Source: Anaerolineae bacterium (GTDB lineage Bacteria; Chloroflexota; Anaerolineae; 4572-78; J111). Taken from it: a stretch of 14,209 nucleotides of DNA. Positions within the stretch are counted from its first letter, which is position 1. Each line of letters begins with the position of its first letter. The translations under genes were made by a program, and so were the position numbers. Below are positions 1 through 7,469 of the stretch, one piece after another. Where the stretch lies: positions 1-14,209 of the forward strand of contig JAGRBY010000125.1 of assembly GCA_020433835.1 (NCBI GenBank), read 5' to 3'. The notes under the pieces were generated by a model. That model searched no databases, was not told the origin of the DNA, and saw nothing but the letters and a program-made list of their open reading frames with translations.

Positions 1-2
1 CG

Positions 3-83
3 GGACCAGACATTTATTTTGCTCAGAACTGCTGCGCCGCCGCTGTTTTAGAAGGGCTGCGCCATTTTGGGCTGCTGAATTAA
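3..83 (+). CDS. C-terminal fragment, probable HAD sucrose-phosphate phosphatase (partial)
   Basis: An open frame enters from the left edge and gives 26 residues before TAA at 81-83, ending in YFAQNCCAAAVLEGLRHFGL followed by LN. The pattern Y-x-A-Q, small residues, A-x-L-E, then H-F-x-x-L matches the C-terminus of bacterial HAD-type sucrose-phosphate phosphatases as I remember the Synechocystis protein, where the tail ends the cap/core region. That family hydrolyses sucrose-6-phosphate to sucrose in the cytoplasm. The gene would be the first visible member of the plus-strand sugar operon, 98 bp ahead of the glycosyltransferase fusion, which fits an SPP role. Only the tail is present, so no catalytic Asp can be checked; another HAD-IIB sugar phosphatase is equally possible. 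Confidence 0.5.
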   Translation, partial: GPDIYFAQNCCAAAVLEGLRHFGLLN

Positions 84-106
84 GTCTTTAAAAAGTTTAG
101 GGGAGC

Positions 107-124
107 GACAAAGCTTGCTTTGTC
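107..124. repeat. 18-bp palindromic repeat, copy 1
   Basis: GACAAAGC and GCTTTGTC form an 8-bp perfect inverted repeat around TT. The inner 16 bases ACAAAGCTTGCTTTGT recur exactly at 11412-11427 in the thiamin operon. It lies in the 98-bp gap between the phosphatase tail and the glycosyltransferase fusion, with no T-run after it, so it is not an obvious terminator. Confidence 0.6.
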
Positions 125-181
125 ATCACGATTAGATCGAAGTAAACTTTGCCGCTCCTTCCATAATTTTCAAGGGAGAAA

Positions 182-2698
182 ATGATGCCTGAAGTTGTAA
201 TGAATGAACACCATCAAGCGTTCCTCGCTTCAAATAGACCCCACATTTTGATGATCACCAACCATGGTATTCATCAATGGGAAGTTATCCCCGGCCTGCC
301 GGATACCGGCGGTCAGAATGTTTTTGTCAACCAATTCACAGCAACCGTTGTTGATTTAGGATTCAAAGTCACCATTGTCAATCGCGGTGGGTACCCACAT
401 CCCCTGACAAACGAACTGCGGTCTGGTTTGGACTATCACGATGCCTATCAGCGCATTTTGTATATTGAAGACGCGAAAAAAGCGTTTGTCCGCAAAGAAG
501 ATATGCACGAACAACTGCCCCAGTTGTTTGAATATTTGAAAGATTTTTTGGCCGATGAAGGGACCGCCATCGATCTTATCATCTCGCACTATTGGGATGC
601 AGCCGCGTTGGGTATTATGCTCAATAAGGCGCTGCCCAAGCCGGTTAAGCACGTTTGGGTGCCGCACTCCGTCGGCACGCTCAAAAAGCGAAACATGCCG
701 TCGGAAACGTGGCAAAAGTTGCGCATTGATGAGCGTATCGCCGCCGAGAAGGCCCTCATCCCCGATTTGGACGGCATCGCCGCTACATCGCCGGTTATCC
801 GTCAGGCGCTTAAAGATGATTATGAGTACGATAGCAATCTCTTTTTACCACCCTGTATCCAAACCGAGCGGTACCACCCCCGCGCCGTTGAGGCGGAGCA
901 TGAGATTTGGTCTTTCCTCAGCAAGGCCACCGGCTTACCGATTAACGAGATACGCAACTGTAAAATCGTTTTTGAGGTGAGTCGCACCGATAAAACCAAA
1001 CAGAAAGATGTTTTGATCAAAGCTTTCGCCAAGGTGCATCAAAAAATTCCCAATACGCTTCTGGTCGTCTCTATTGATGATACCGAAGTGGAACTGGCCG
1101 GTATGCTTAAATCGCTCATCAAAGAAAACGGCATCGAAAGCCATACTGCCGCCATCGGCTACGAGTGGGATCGGCTGCCGTACATTCACGCCATTTCGTC
1201 TGTGTACTGCTCCCCTTCGATTATGGAAGGTTTTGGCATGGCTATTCAAGAGGGCGCGGCTACCGCCGTTCCCGGCGTGGGCAGCCATCTTATCCCCTTT
1301 TTAACCGATTATCTGTTGGGCGATGAAACGGAGCAACTCACGCCCGAAGGCGCTAGCCAACCCATTGTCGTGGGTGAGGGTGGTATTATGGCTCAAGGGG
1401 GCGATGTCGACGGTTTTGCCTACGCGCTTGAGATGCTGCTCACGGATGATAACCTACGTCGCAAAATGGGCCAGCAAGCCTATGAAATCACCATTCCCTA
1501 TTTTACCTGGAAACACATGACGATGCGGCTGCTGCAAACCATCGAATATGATCTTGGCCCCAAGCAACAGCAAATCAGCCGCGAGTCATTAAACAAAATC
1601 CTGGAATCGGAAACTATCGACGAAGTTTCCGTATCGCAACTGTTTGAGACGGTGCGAAATGATACGGAGTTGGCTAAATTTCGACCGGATGCCCTTTATC
1701 AAGTCGATCCGCGCGATGGCGCAGTGATACTCTACAACTCCGCTCGCGCCCGTCGACCCCACGACTACCCCGAACCGCCGGCCGAGTCGAAAACTGCCAC
1801 CGCTTGCCCCATCTGCGACGGCAAAACCACCGGCGTGATCGATGTGGCTGATCTAAGCGAAGGCTTTACCTTCATCAACAAAAACCTTTTCCCGGTCCTC
1901 TACCCGCCCACGAACGGCACCGATATCGGCGAAGCCATTCCCAACGCTACAGCTCCTCGAACTGAAGGCGAAGCGCCCTATGGCCTTCACTTTTTGCAGT
2001 GGACTTCATCTCTGCACGATAATGACTGGCAAAACATGCCTCTAGAGGATCGGGTGGTGGCAATGCAGCGGCTGGCAGCGCTGGAGAAAAAGCTACTGCA
2101 CGATTCGGCTGAATTTATGCCGCCCTCTCCATCGAGTAACAGTCAGAACAAAGACCACGGTTTTGTCTCCATCTTTAAAAATTATGGGCTAATGGTTGGT
2201 GGCTCGCTGTCGCACGGACACCAGCAGATCTGTTTTAGCAGCGTTATGCCTCGACGCTTGCAAAACAACTGGCGTTTCTTTCAAGAGCGCGGTGAGGTTT
2301 TCTCGCAATATCTTCTCCGTGAAAATCCGGATAATCTTGTGATAAAAGATTATGGCGAAGCGGTGTTGGTGGTGCCGTATTTTATGAAGCGGCCCTACTA
2401 CACCATGCTGCTGTTGAAAGATACGTCGAAACAGTATTTGCACCAGCTCTCTGATGCCGAATTGGAAGCTGTTACTAACGGTTGGCACGATGCCATCCGA
2501 GCGATGCTGGTTATTATGCCCAAGATCGGTCGGGCTGCCGCTTACAACGTCATCACCTCAAACGGGCCGGGAGCCGGGTTGTACTTTGAGTTCCTGCCGT
2601 ACACCCAAGAGACCGGCGGACTGGAGCAGCTCGGTCTGTGGGTGTGTCAGGGCAATCCTAATGATGTCGCAAACCATTTTAGACAACTCCTCAATTAA
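182..2698 (+). CDS. GT4 sucrose synthase/SPS-like glycosyltransferase fused to a GalT-type nucleotidyltransferase
   Basis: An 838-residue two-domain protein. Residues ~20-455 are a GT-B fold GT4 enzyme of the sucrose synthase/sucrose-phosphate synthase group: PDTGGQ at 40-45, SHYWD at 135-139, PHS at 161-163, RIAAEK at 185-190, and the E-x7-E nucleotide-sugar motif at E349/E357. After a linker, residues ~540-838 are a galactose-1-phosphate uridylyltransferase-like (HIT superfamily) domain: CPIC at 542-545, S-x-x-H ending at H612, and H678-G-H680-Q-Q682, matching the GalT HxHxQ motif. By family, C542, C545, H612 and H678 would bind zinc and H680 would carry the nucleotide. The GT would move glucose between an NDP-sugar and fructose or fructose-6-P; the GalT part would exchange or phosphorolyse NDP-glucose. 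ATG 182 lies only 3 nt from GGGAG (174-178); ATG 185, at 6 nt, may be the true start. The acceptor and the nucleotide cannot be read from sequence. Confidence 0.85.
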   Translation: MMPEVVMNEHHQAFLASNRPHILMITNHGIHQWEVIPGLPDTGGQNVFVNQFTATVVDLGFKVTIVNRGGYPHPLTNELRSGLDYHDAYQRILYIEDAKKAFVRKEDMHEQLPQLFEYLKDFLADEGTAIDLIISHYWDAAALGIMLNKALPKPVKHVWVPHSVGTLKKRNMPSETWQKLRIDERIAAEKALIPDLDGIAATSPVIRQALKDDYEYDSNLFLPPCIQTERYHPRAVEAEHEIWSFLSKATGLPINEIRNCKIVFEVSRTDKTKQKDVLIKAFAKVHQKIPNTLLVVSIDDTEVELAGMLKSLIKENGIESHTAAIGYEWDRLPYIHAISSVYCSPSIMEGFGMAIQEGAATAVPGVGSHLIPFLTDYLLGDETEQLTPEGASQPIVVGEGGIMAQGGDVDGFAYALEMLLTDDNLRRKMGQQAYEITIPYFTWKHMTMRLLQTIEYDLGPKQQQISRESLNKILESETIDEVSVSQLFETVRNDTELAKFRPDALYQVDPRDGAVILYNSARARRPHDYPEPPAESKTATACPICDGKTTGVIDVADLSEGFTFINKNLFPVLYPPTNGTDIGEAIPNATAPRTEGEAPYGLHFLQWTSSLHDNDWQNMPLEDRVVAMQRLAALEKKLLHDSAEFMPPSPSSNSQNKDHGFVSIFKNYGLMVGGSLSHGHQQICFSSVMPRRLQNNWRFFQERGEVFSQYLLRENPDNLVIKDYGEAVLVVPYFMKRPYYTMLLLKDTSKQYLHQLSDAELEAVTNGWHDAIRAMLVIMPKIGRAAAYNVITSNGPGAGLYFEFLPYTQETGGLEQLGLWVCQGNPNDVANHFRQLLN

Positions 2699-2749
2699 AC
2701 CTGAGTTTGATAACACAATTTCAAATTTCGCAAAGAAAGGATTTCAGGT

Positions 2750-3412
2750 ATGAAAGGTGATGTAATTATCATTGAAGATTATCATTACACAGCGGCTCTG
2801 GAAATAGTGGATTATCTGCTGCCCAAAATTCAGGCCAAACAGGGACGTTACACCATTACCGTAGCCGGCGAATCCGGCAGTGGCAAGTCGGAGATGGGCC
2901 AGGCCATCGCCACGGTCTTGAACTACAAAGAAATACTGGCCGGCGTTTTCCAACAGGATGACTATTTTATTTACCCACCTAAAACCAACCACAATACGCG
3001 ATTGAAAGACATTAGCTGGGTTGGCCCCCAAGAGGTAAAGCTGGCGCTGCTGGATGAGCATCTCAAAGCCGCCTGGGATGGTGAAGAGGAAGTAGTTAAG
3101 CCGCTGGTTATTTTTGCTGAAGATCGCATTGAAGAAGAAACCATGACGCTTAAAGGCTTAAATGTCCTGATTGCCGAAGGTACCTACACCAGCCTTCTCG
3201 AAAATGTGGATGCCCGTGTATTCCTAACCCGCAACCGGCTCGAAACCATGGAGTCGCGCCGCAAACGTGGCCGGGAGCCGATGGATCCGTTTTTTGAAGA
3301 AGTCCTTGAAATCGAGCACGATATTATTTCGAAGCATAAAGCCAGAGCGGATGTCATTGTTAACAACGAGTTTCAGGTTGAGTTTGTCGATGCTATGGCG
3401 GCTCCTGCCTAA
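2750..3412 (+). CDS. Uridine-kinase-like P-loop kinase
   Basis: A 220-residue P-loop kinase. Walker A GESGSGKS is at residues 40-47, followed by QQDDYF, which resembles the DD(F/Y) substrate segment of uridine kinase and phosphoribulokinase. An arginine-rich lid-like stretch (RNRLETMESRRKRGRE) comes near residue 165. There is no signal peptide or membrane segment, so it should act in the cytoplasm. It starts 51 bp after the fusion gene behind GAAAGG (2735-2740, 9-nt spacing) and is followed after 24 bp by the PfkB kinase, so it belongs to the same transcript. The family phosphorylates nucleosides, sugars or small alcohols with ATP. Here the partner may be a nucleoside feeding the UDP pool or a hexose released by the pathway. 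The substrate is not readable; the fold call is firm, the specificity open. Confidence 0.75.
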   Translation: MKGDVIIIEDYHYTAALEIVDYLLPKIQAKQGRYTITVAGESGSGKSEMGQAIATVLNYKEILAGVFQQDDYFIYPPKTNHNTRLKDISWVGPQEVKLALLDEHLKAAWDGEEEVVKPLVIFAEDRIEEETMTLKGLNVLIAEGTYTSLLENVDARVFLTRNRLETMESRRKRGREPMDPFFEEVLEIEHDIISKHKARADVIVNNEFQVEFVDAMAAPA

Positions 3413-3436
3413 ATAATTTTCTATAAGGATCCTTTT

Positions 3437-4405
3437 ATGACCCAATCCGAACCGAACCTCGATTTGTTGGCCATTGGCGAGGTGTTGATCGACTTTATCT
3501 CGATGGAGGTGGTTGATAGCTTGCGTGAAGCCGACACATTTCGGCGATATCTGGGCGGTTCGCCGGCCAATATTGCCGTTAATATGGCTAAATTAGGTTG
3601 CCAGGCCGCAATTGCCGGCAAAACGGGCATTGGGGCGTTTGGGCAGTTTATCAAAGCTCAACTCCAATTTCATGGCGTCATCACCGATCATCTCATCATG
3701 GATCATCGGGTTCACACCACCTTCGTCTTTGTTTCACGCACCAGCGGCACCCCCGATTTCGAGCCATCTCGCAATGGCGACTACAAAATCCAGCCCGAAG
3801 AAATAGCGGATGAGGTCATTGCCGGAGCCAGGATAGTCCATGCTTCAACCTGGCCTCTTTCACGCGAACCAAGCCGTTCGACGGTTAAAAAAGCGTTTGA
3901 ACTGGCTGCTGTCAAAAACCTGATCGTCTCGTTCGATCCCAATTTTAGCCCTATCGTCTGGCCCAATTATGTTGAAGCGCAAGAAGTAATGCGCGACATC
4001 TATCAATATGTCACCATAACCAAAGCATCGCTCGATGATGCGCAGCGTTTTTTTGGGCCGGATAAATCGCCGGAGCAATATATCAAACTGTTTCACGAAT
4101 TGGGGCCAAAGATAGTGGTTTTCACCATGGGCAAAGGTGGTTCGATGGTGTCTGAAAACGGAACGATACTGGGTCATCTTCCGGCGCGGCAGATCAACGT
4201 TGTTGATGCCACCGGCGCCGGTGATGCATTTTGGGCCGGTTTTCTAACGGCGCTGCTCGATGAGCAACCGCTGCCGCGCTGCCTGCTATTTGCCCGTGAG
4301 GTGGTTGAACTGAAGCTGCAAGCGGTCGGGCCGCTGCCCAACCTGATGAGTCGTGATGACATCTATGCTCGGCTGCCCCGTACCTCGGATTTGGGTCGCG
4401 TATAA
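3437..4405 (+). CDS. PfkB-family sugar kinase, fructokinase-like
   Basis: A 322-residue ribokinase/PfkB kinase of normal length. The N-terminal signature GGSPANIAVNMAKLG is at residues 40-54, and the C-terminal ATP/anion-hole signature DATGAGDAFWAGF is at 257-269, where D263 is the expected catalytic base. AAGGA at 3425-3429 lies 7 nt before the ATG. The GGSPAN form is usual in fructokinases, and context agrees: fructokinase genes accompany sucrose synthase/SPS/SPP genes in several bacteria, where the enzyme makes fructose-6-phosphate from free fructose with ATP. It closes the plus-strand operon and is followed within 25 bp by a stem-loop terminator. Other PfkB substrates such as 2-keto-3-deoxygluconate or 5-dehydro-2-deoxygluconate cannot be excluded, but the neighbours favour fructose. 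Confidence 0.8.
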   Translation: MTQSEPNLDLLAIGEVLIDFISMEVVDSLREADTFRRYLGGSPANIAVNMAKLGCQAAIAGKTGIGAFGQFIKAQLQFHGVITDHLIMDHRVHTTFVFVSRTSGTPDFEPSRNGDYKIQPEEIADEVIAGARIVHASTWPLSREPSRSTVKKAFELAAVKNLIVSFDPNFSPIVWPNYVEAQEVMRDIYQYVTITKASLDDAQRFFGPDKSPEQYIKLFHELGPKIVVFTMGKGGSMVSENGTILGHLPARQINVVDATGAGDAFWAGFLTALLDEQPLPRCLLFAREVVELKLQAVGPLPNLMSRDDIYARLPRTSDLGRV

Positions 4406-4427
4406 TTGAGAGCTTTATAGAAAAAAC

Positions 4428-4490
4428 AATCGCCATGATCGGCACCTGGACTAAAGTCAAAAACGGTGTGTCTCATGGCGATTTTTATTA
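4428..4490 (+). terminator. Terminator of the sugar operon
   Basis: AATCGCCATGA (4428-4438) pairs perfectly with TCATGGCGATT (4473-4483), and the second arm runs into TTTTTATT. The 34-nt loop can fold a small GAC/GTC hairpin. It starts 23 bp after the PfkB stop and is oriented for plus-strand transcription. Confidence 0.75.
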
Positions 4491-4544
4491 ACAAACATTT
4501 AAAATTTGGCTCACTATGTGTTTCGAGGAGGAACGGTTGCCTAT

Positions 4545-4644
4545 GTCATGCCCGCATGTTTCCCCGCCTACGCGAGGACAAGTTTAGCGGGAATCTAGCG
4601 CCCTAAGACCGGTTGGATGCCCGATAAAGACATTCGGGCATGAC
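4545..4644. repeat. 100-bp MITE/REP-like element with terminal inverted repeats
   Basis: GTCATGCCCG (4545-4554) and CGGGCATGAC (4635-4644) are perfect 10-bp terminal inverted repeats. Allowing one mismatch, the match continues through ATGT to 15 bp. Inside, the right half folds again (GATGCCCGA with TCGGGCAT), and CCCCGC can pair with GCGGG. There is no ORF and no convincing target-site duplication. Together with the terminator it fills the 293-bp gap between the convergent PfkB and ParB-fold genes. Confidence 0.65.
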
Positions 4645-4698
4645 CATGGCCTCCACTTCTATGACCTCCTTGGAATCCATATTGAGCCTAATATTTTA

Positions 4699-6093
4699 TT
4701 AGGGAAGGACCGTAGCTGTTACCTTCTCTAAATCTTGAGAGATTTTACTTTTCTTCTCACTAAAGTAGTCAACCAAACGGGCTACTGGACCACTCGATCC
4801 TTCGTTTTCAAGTTCCTCAACCAGCATTTCAGTTGAAATATGCCCCATTTTGTGTTGACTTTCCTCGATTGATTCCCGCTTGGACACGATCCACAAATAC
4901 AGATCCGCTTCAGTATTTTTCGGAAACTTTTGAGGTAAGTTGTGGCTTCTGATCAGTTCGATGACCGGTATATAAACATTATCATACCAACTTGCTACGG
5001 CTTCATCATACGAAATAGGCCGACTCTGTTCAACTTCCCTTAAATATTTATGGACATCAATGTGCCGCTTGGTGAGGTAATAACAGCCGGACTCAGTAAA
5101 TTTAATGTTGTTATTGGGTCTAAGTTCGTTGAGCCGTGTTTCTTCTAAAAATTTGGTGCGTTCCACTTTAAGGGGCGTACTCTGTAAATCTTCGTGGTTA
5201 CGGAAAAGCCCCATAAAGCGAGCAAACGGGTTTGTAGCGCGTTCCCTTCGTAATTGCTCTATAAGATCTTCATTGGGAACATAACCCAGAGCTTTGACCT
5301 CTTTTTCAAATTTCTCGCGATGCAGCAACATCCAGGCGTAAAGGTCAGCCTCAGTTCTATCGGGAAAATCAGACAGAATATTGCTGCGTCGAATAGACTC
5401 GATAGTTGGAATGTAAACTGTGTCATACCAACTCGTAACCGCTTGATCGTAAGGGATTTCGCAGTGACATTCGGTTTCCTTAAGAAATTTATGAAAAGCG
5501 ATATGTTCTTTCACTAAGCGATAGCGACCCGGTTCTGTAAATTCAATCGTGTTTTGCGGTCTGAGTTTATCAAGCTGTGTGTCTTTAAAGAATTCTTCGC
5601 GCTCTTCGGCAATGAGTAAGGCATCCATTTTAGAGCGAATATCTTCAATATCATCGTCTTTGCTGATAGGAATTGTTGTTTTGTATTCAATAACATAAGC
5701 TTCTATGGTCTCTGCCTTATTCATACGAGCCACAGAAATGCGGTGGTTGCCATCCCGAACAAAGTAAACATCGCCCACTTTGTACAGTTCAACCGGCGGA
5801 TATCCTTCGTGAACGGCCACGGCATCGATGCGCCGCCAGCGATCTTGGGTGGTATTATTTTTTGGTAAAAATGAGCGCGTAAAATCGCGGTAACGACCGG
5901 TGCTACCGATAATTTTATCCAGCTCAACTTCTTGCAGTCCCCTGTAAGCCGAATCTTGCAATCGCAAATTTTGTTTGATTTCCTCAAAAGAGAGTAAATC
6001 GTTGGGGCGTCCAGTGAAAAAGTTGATCCATTCTTCAATTAAGGCTTGTTGACGTGCGCTGGCGAAATCTCTGGCGGATTCTGGTGTTAACAT
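4699..6093 (-). CDS. ParB-fold protein with two tandem copies of a ~130-residue domain
   Basis: A 464-residue protein. Residues ~1-140 hold a ParB/sulfiredoxin-like domain; DGNHRISVA at 114-122 matches the DGxHR(x)A signature used for nucleotide or DNA-phosphate binding. Two homologous segments follow, about 168-296 and 315-443, roughly half identical and in register at a constant 147-residue offset. SWYD at 221 and 368, TEADLY at 247 and 394, and LRP at 177 and 324 all share it. Start choice: ATG at 6091-6093 lies 8 nt after AAAGGAG (6102-6108); an earlier in-frame ATG would put that site inside the coding sequence. No HTH or membrane segment is evident. I do not recognise the repeated domain. 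The family could be regulatory or enzymatic. It stands alone, with terminators on the response-regulator side. Confidence 0.75.
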   Translation of the reverse strand: MLTPESARDFASARQQALIEEWINFFTGRPNDLLSFEEIKQNLRLQDSAYRGLQEVELDKIIGSTGRYRDFTRSFLPKNNTTQDRWRRIDAVAVHEGYPPVELYKVGDVYFVRDGNHRISVARMNKAETIEAYVIEYKTTIPISKDDDIEDIRSKMDALLIAEEREEFFKDTQLDKLRPQNTIEFTEPGRYRLVKEHIAFHKFLKETECHCEIPYDQAVTSWYDTVYIPTIESIRRSNILSDFPDRTEADLYAWMLLHREKFEKEVKALGYVPNEDLIEQLRRERATNPFARFMGLFRNHEDLQSTPLKVERTKFLEETRLNELRPNNNIKFTESGCYYLTKRHIDVHKYLREVEQSRPISYDEAVASWYDNVYIPVIELIRSHNLPQKFPKNTEADLYLWIVSKRESIEESQHKMGHISTEMLVEELENEGSSGPVARLVDYFSEKKSKISQDLEKVTATVLP

Positions 6094-6242
6094 GAGATGT
6101 ACTCCTTTCATAGCCTGTATGGTAAACCAGGTCACAAAATATGTGAGAATTTTCTAATTCAAGTCGAGATTGGGCTTATCAACAATGATAACAGTATCGT
6201 ATTAAGTTGAGTCTATTTTGATAGCGAGGATCGGTATTTGTT

Positions 6243-6270
6243 ATATTAGCAGGTTCCTTAAAAATTGCAA
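6243..6270 (-). promoter_or_regulatory. Possible promoter of the ParB-fold gene
   Basis: On the minus strand, TTGCAA (-35, 6265-6270) is followed after 16 nt by TAATAT (-10, 6243-6248), with TGC giving an extended -10. The leader to the start codon would be ~140 nt. It holds two small palindromes (TTATCA/TGATAA near 6178-6191 and TCACA-N5-TGTGA at 6132-6146). I see no gene in the 342-bp gap 6094-6435. Confidence 0.35.
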
Positions 6271-6280
6271 TCACTAAAAA

Positions 6281-6305
6281 AGGTGCTTTCATACAGAAAG
6301 CACCT
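6281..6305 (-). terminator. Second terminator after the response regulator
   Basis: AGGTGCTTTC and GAAAGCACCT form a perfect 10-bp stem with a 5-nt loop. Read on the minus strand the stem is followed by a T-run (TTTTTAGTG). It lies 130 bp past the response-regulator stop and downstream of another hairpin, giving a tandem pair. Confidence 0.75.
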
Positions 6306-6349
6306 CTGCTTGCAGCAACAAAAACCTAGCTCTATCTATCATTGCTAAA

Positions 6350-6370
6350 ACCCTCTCAAAAAGAGAGGGT
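6350..6370 (-). terminator. First terminator after the response regulator
   Basis: ACCCTCTC / GAGAGGGT form a perfect 8-bp stem around five A residues. On the minus strand it is followed by TTTAGC. It lies 65 bp beyond the response-regulator stop; the short T-tract makes it weaker than the one at 6281-6305. Confidence 0.6.
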
Positions 6371-6435
6371 ATCTATTTTATTATAGAGGATAGAGTATTT
6401 CTTTTTGAAGGAATGTCAAATTTGCGAGGAAAATC

Positions 6436-7215
6436 TCATACACCAAACCGATAGCCTACGTTGCGAACATTCTGAATAAGATTCGGCTCTGTAGGATTTT
6501 CTTCAACTTTGTTGCGTAGATAGTTGATATAAATATGTAAATATTGGGTTTGATCGATATACTGCTCGCCCCAAACCTGTCTAAGCAGAAAATCTCGAGT
6601 CAGTACGCGGCCTTTATTTTTTGCCAAGGTCGATAACAAACGAAATTCTGTGGGTGTTAGGTTAATGCGTTTGCCTTTTGATTTTACCTCTCGTTTATTG
6701 ACATTAATCACTAAACTACCGGCTTTAATTACTTCATCTTCCTCATGGGAATCAGGTGATGACATATTCAATCGGCGTAGAACGGCTCGTATTCGAGCGG
6801 CTAATTCGGTATTCGTAACCGGCTTCACCAAATAGTCATCCGCGCCCATATTCAGCCCTTTGACAACATTCTCTTGTTGTTTTAGTGCCGTCAGCATAAT
6901 AATAGGCACATCACACATTTGTCTGAGACGATGACAAGTTTCCCAGCCACTTAATTCCGGCATCATAATATCCAAGAGTATTATTTCCGGTTGGAATTCA
7001 TAAGCCAGCTTAAGACCATCGACACCGGTGAGCGCAGTTTTTACATCAAAACCAAATCGGTTTAATGAGAGTTGGTAAAGATTGCAAATCGCTTGATCAT
7101 CATCAATAAGCAATACTTTTGTGTTCATTTTTCGCAGACCCCTCTTCTCACAATTGTTGCCTGGCCAAGAACGGCTAATGTACTTTTTCGAAAGTTTGTT
7201 TGTAATCACAACCAT
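6436..7215 (-). CDS. OmpR/PhoB-family response regulator
   Basis: A receiver domain followed by a winged-helix DNA-binding domain. Counting from MNTKVLLIDDD, the acidic pocket is D9-D11, the phospho-acceptor D53 (LLDIMMPELSGW), T80 and K102 (DDYLVKP). The C-terminal ~100 residues hold the trans-activation domain (LTPTEFRLLSTLAKNKGRVL, then YINYLRNKVE and NVRNVGYRF). Two starts are possible. ATG 7215 sits 8 nt after a perfect AGGAGG (7224-7229) and adds 29 basic residues. ATG 7128, which begins the family-typical N-terminus, has AAGAGGGG (7139-7146) 10 nt before it and would give 230 residues. No histidine kinase is adjacent; the only one here is at 12659-13900. It acts as a cytoplasmic transcription factor with unknown targets. 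Two hairpin terminators follow it. Confidence 0.9.
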   Translation of the reverse strand: MVVITNKLSKKYISRSWPGNNCEKRGLRKMNTKVLLIDDDQAICNLYQLSLNRFGFDVKTALTGVDGLKLAYEFQPEIILLDIMMPELSGWETCHRLRQMCDVPIIMLTALKQQENVVKGLNMGADDYLVKPVTNTELAARIRAVLRRLNMSSPDSHEEDEVIKAGSLVINVNKREVKSKGKRINLTPTEFRLLSTLAKNKGRVLTRDFLLRQVWGEQYIDQTQYLHIYINYLRNKVEENPTEPNLIQNVRNVGYRFGV

Positions 7216-7254
7216 TGTGAATACCTCCTAATTACCCAAAGTAAATAAGAAGGT

Positions 7255-7274
7255 GGTACTAAAATAATAGTACC
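7255..7274 (-). promoter_or_regulatory. Palindromic candidate operator upstream of the response regulator
   Basis: GGTACT-N8-AGTACC is a perfect 6+6 inverted repeat 39 bp before ATG 7215. On the minus strand its spacer carries TATTAT, a possible -10 hexamer, but I find no good -35. It could be an autoregulatory site or a 5'-leader hairpin. Confidence 0.35.
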
Positions 7275-7391
7275 TCATGAAGACCCTTTTTTCCATTTAA
7301 AAAAGGTAAGAATAGCTTTAGAAAATGGTTAGAATTTTTTAAGATAACAGAGTATCTCCATGGGCGTGGTTAAAAAATAAAACCCATGTAC

Positions 7392-7433
7392 GCAAAAAAC
7401 GGGCTTTGCGTATGACAAAAGCCCGTTTTTTGC
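7392..7433. terminator. Strong bidirectional terminator
   Basis: GCAAAAAACGGGCTTT (7392-7407) and AAAGCCCGTTTTTTGC (7418-7433) are perfect 16-bp complements around a 10-nt loop. The GC core has A/T tracts on both sides, so it should work in both directions. It lies 36 bp past the phosphoribosyltransferase stop and ends that minus-strand transcript. Confidence 0.85.
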
Positions 7434-7469
7434 TCTCGATTTTATCTTTGTGAGGTGATTGGGTGAGAC

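Noticed and set aside
4687..4703. CCTAATA-TTT-TATTAGG hairpin as terminator of the ParB-fold gene
   Set aside because: It overlaps the stop codon, is AT-rich and has no T-run after it on the minus strand.
6094..6135. 14-residue extension of the ParB-fold protein
   Set aside because: It contains the AAAGGAG ribosome-binding site that serves ATG 6093.
6132..6146. TCACA-N5-TGTGA as a CRP/FNR-type site
   Set aside because: The half-sites face the wrong way (CRP is TGTGA-N6-TCACA) and the spacing differs.
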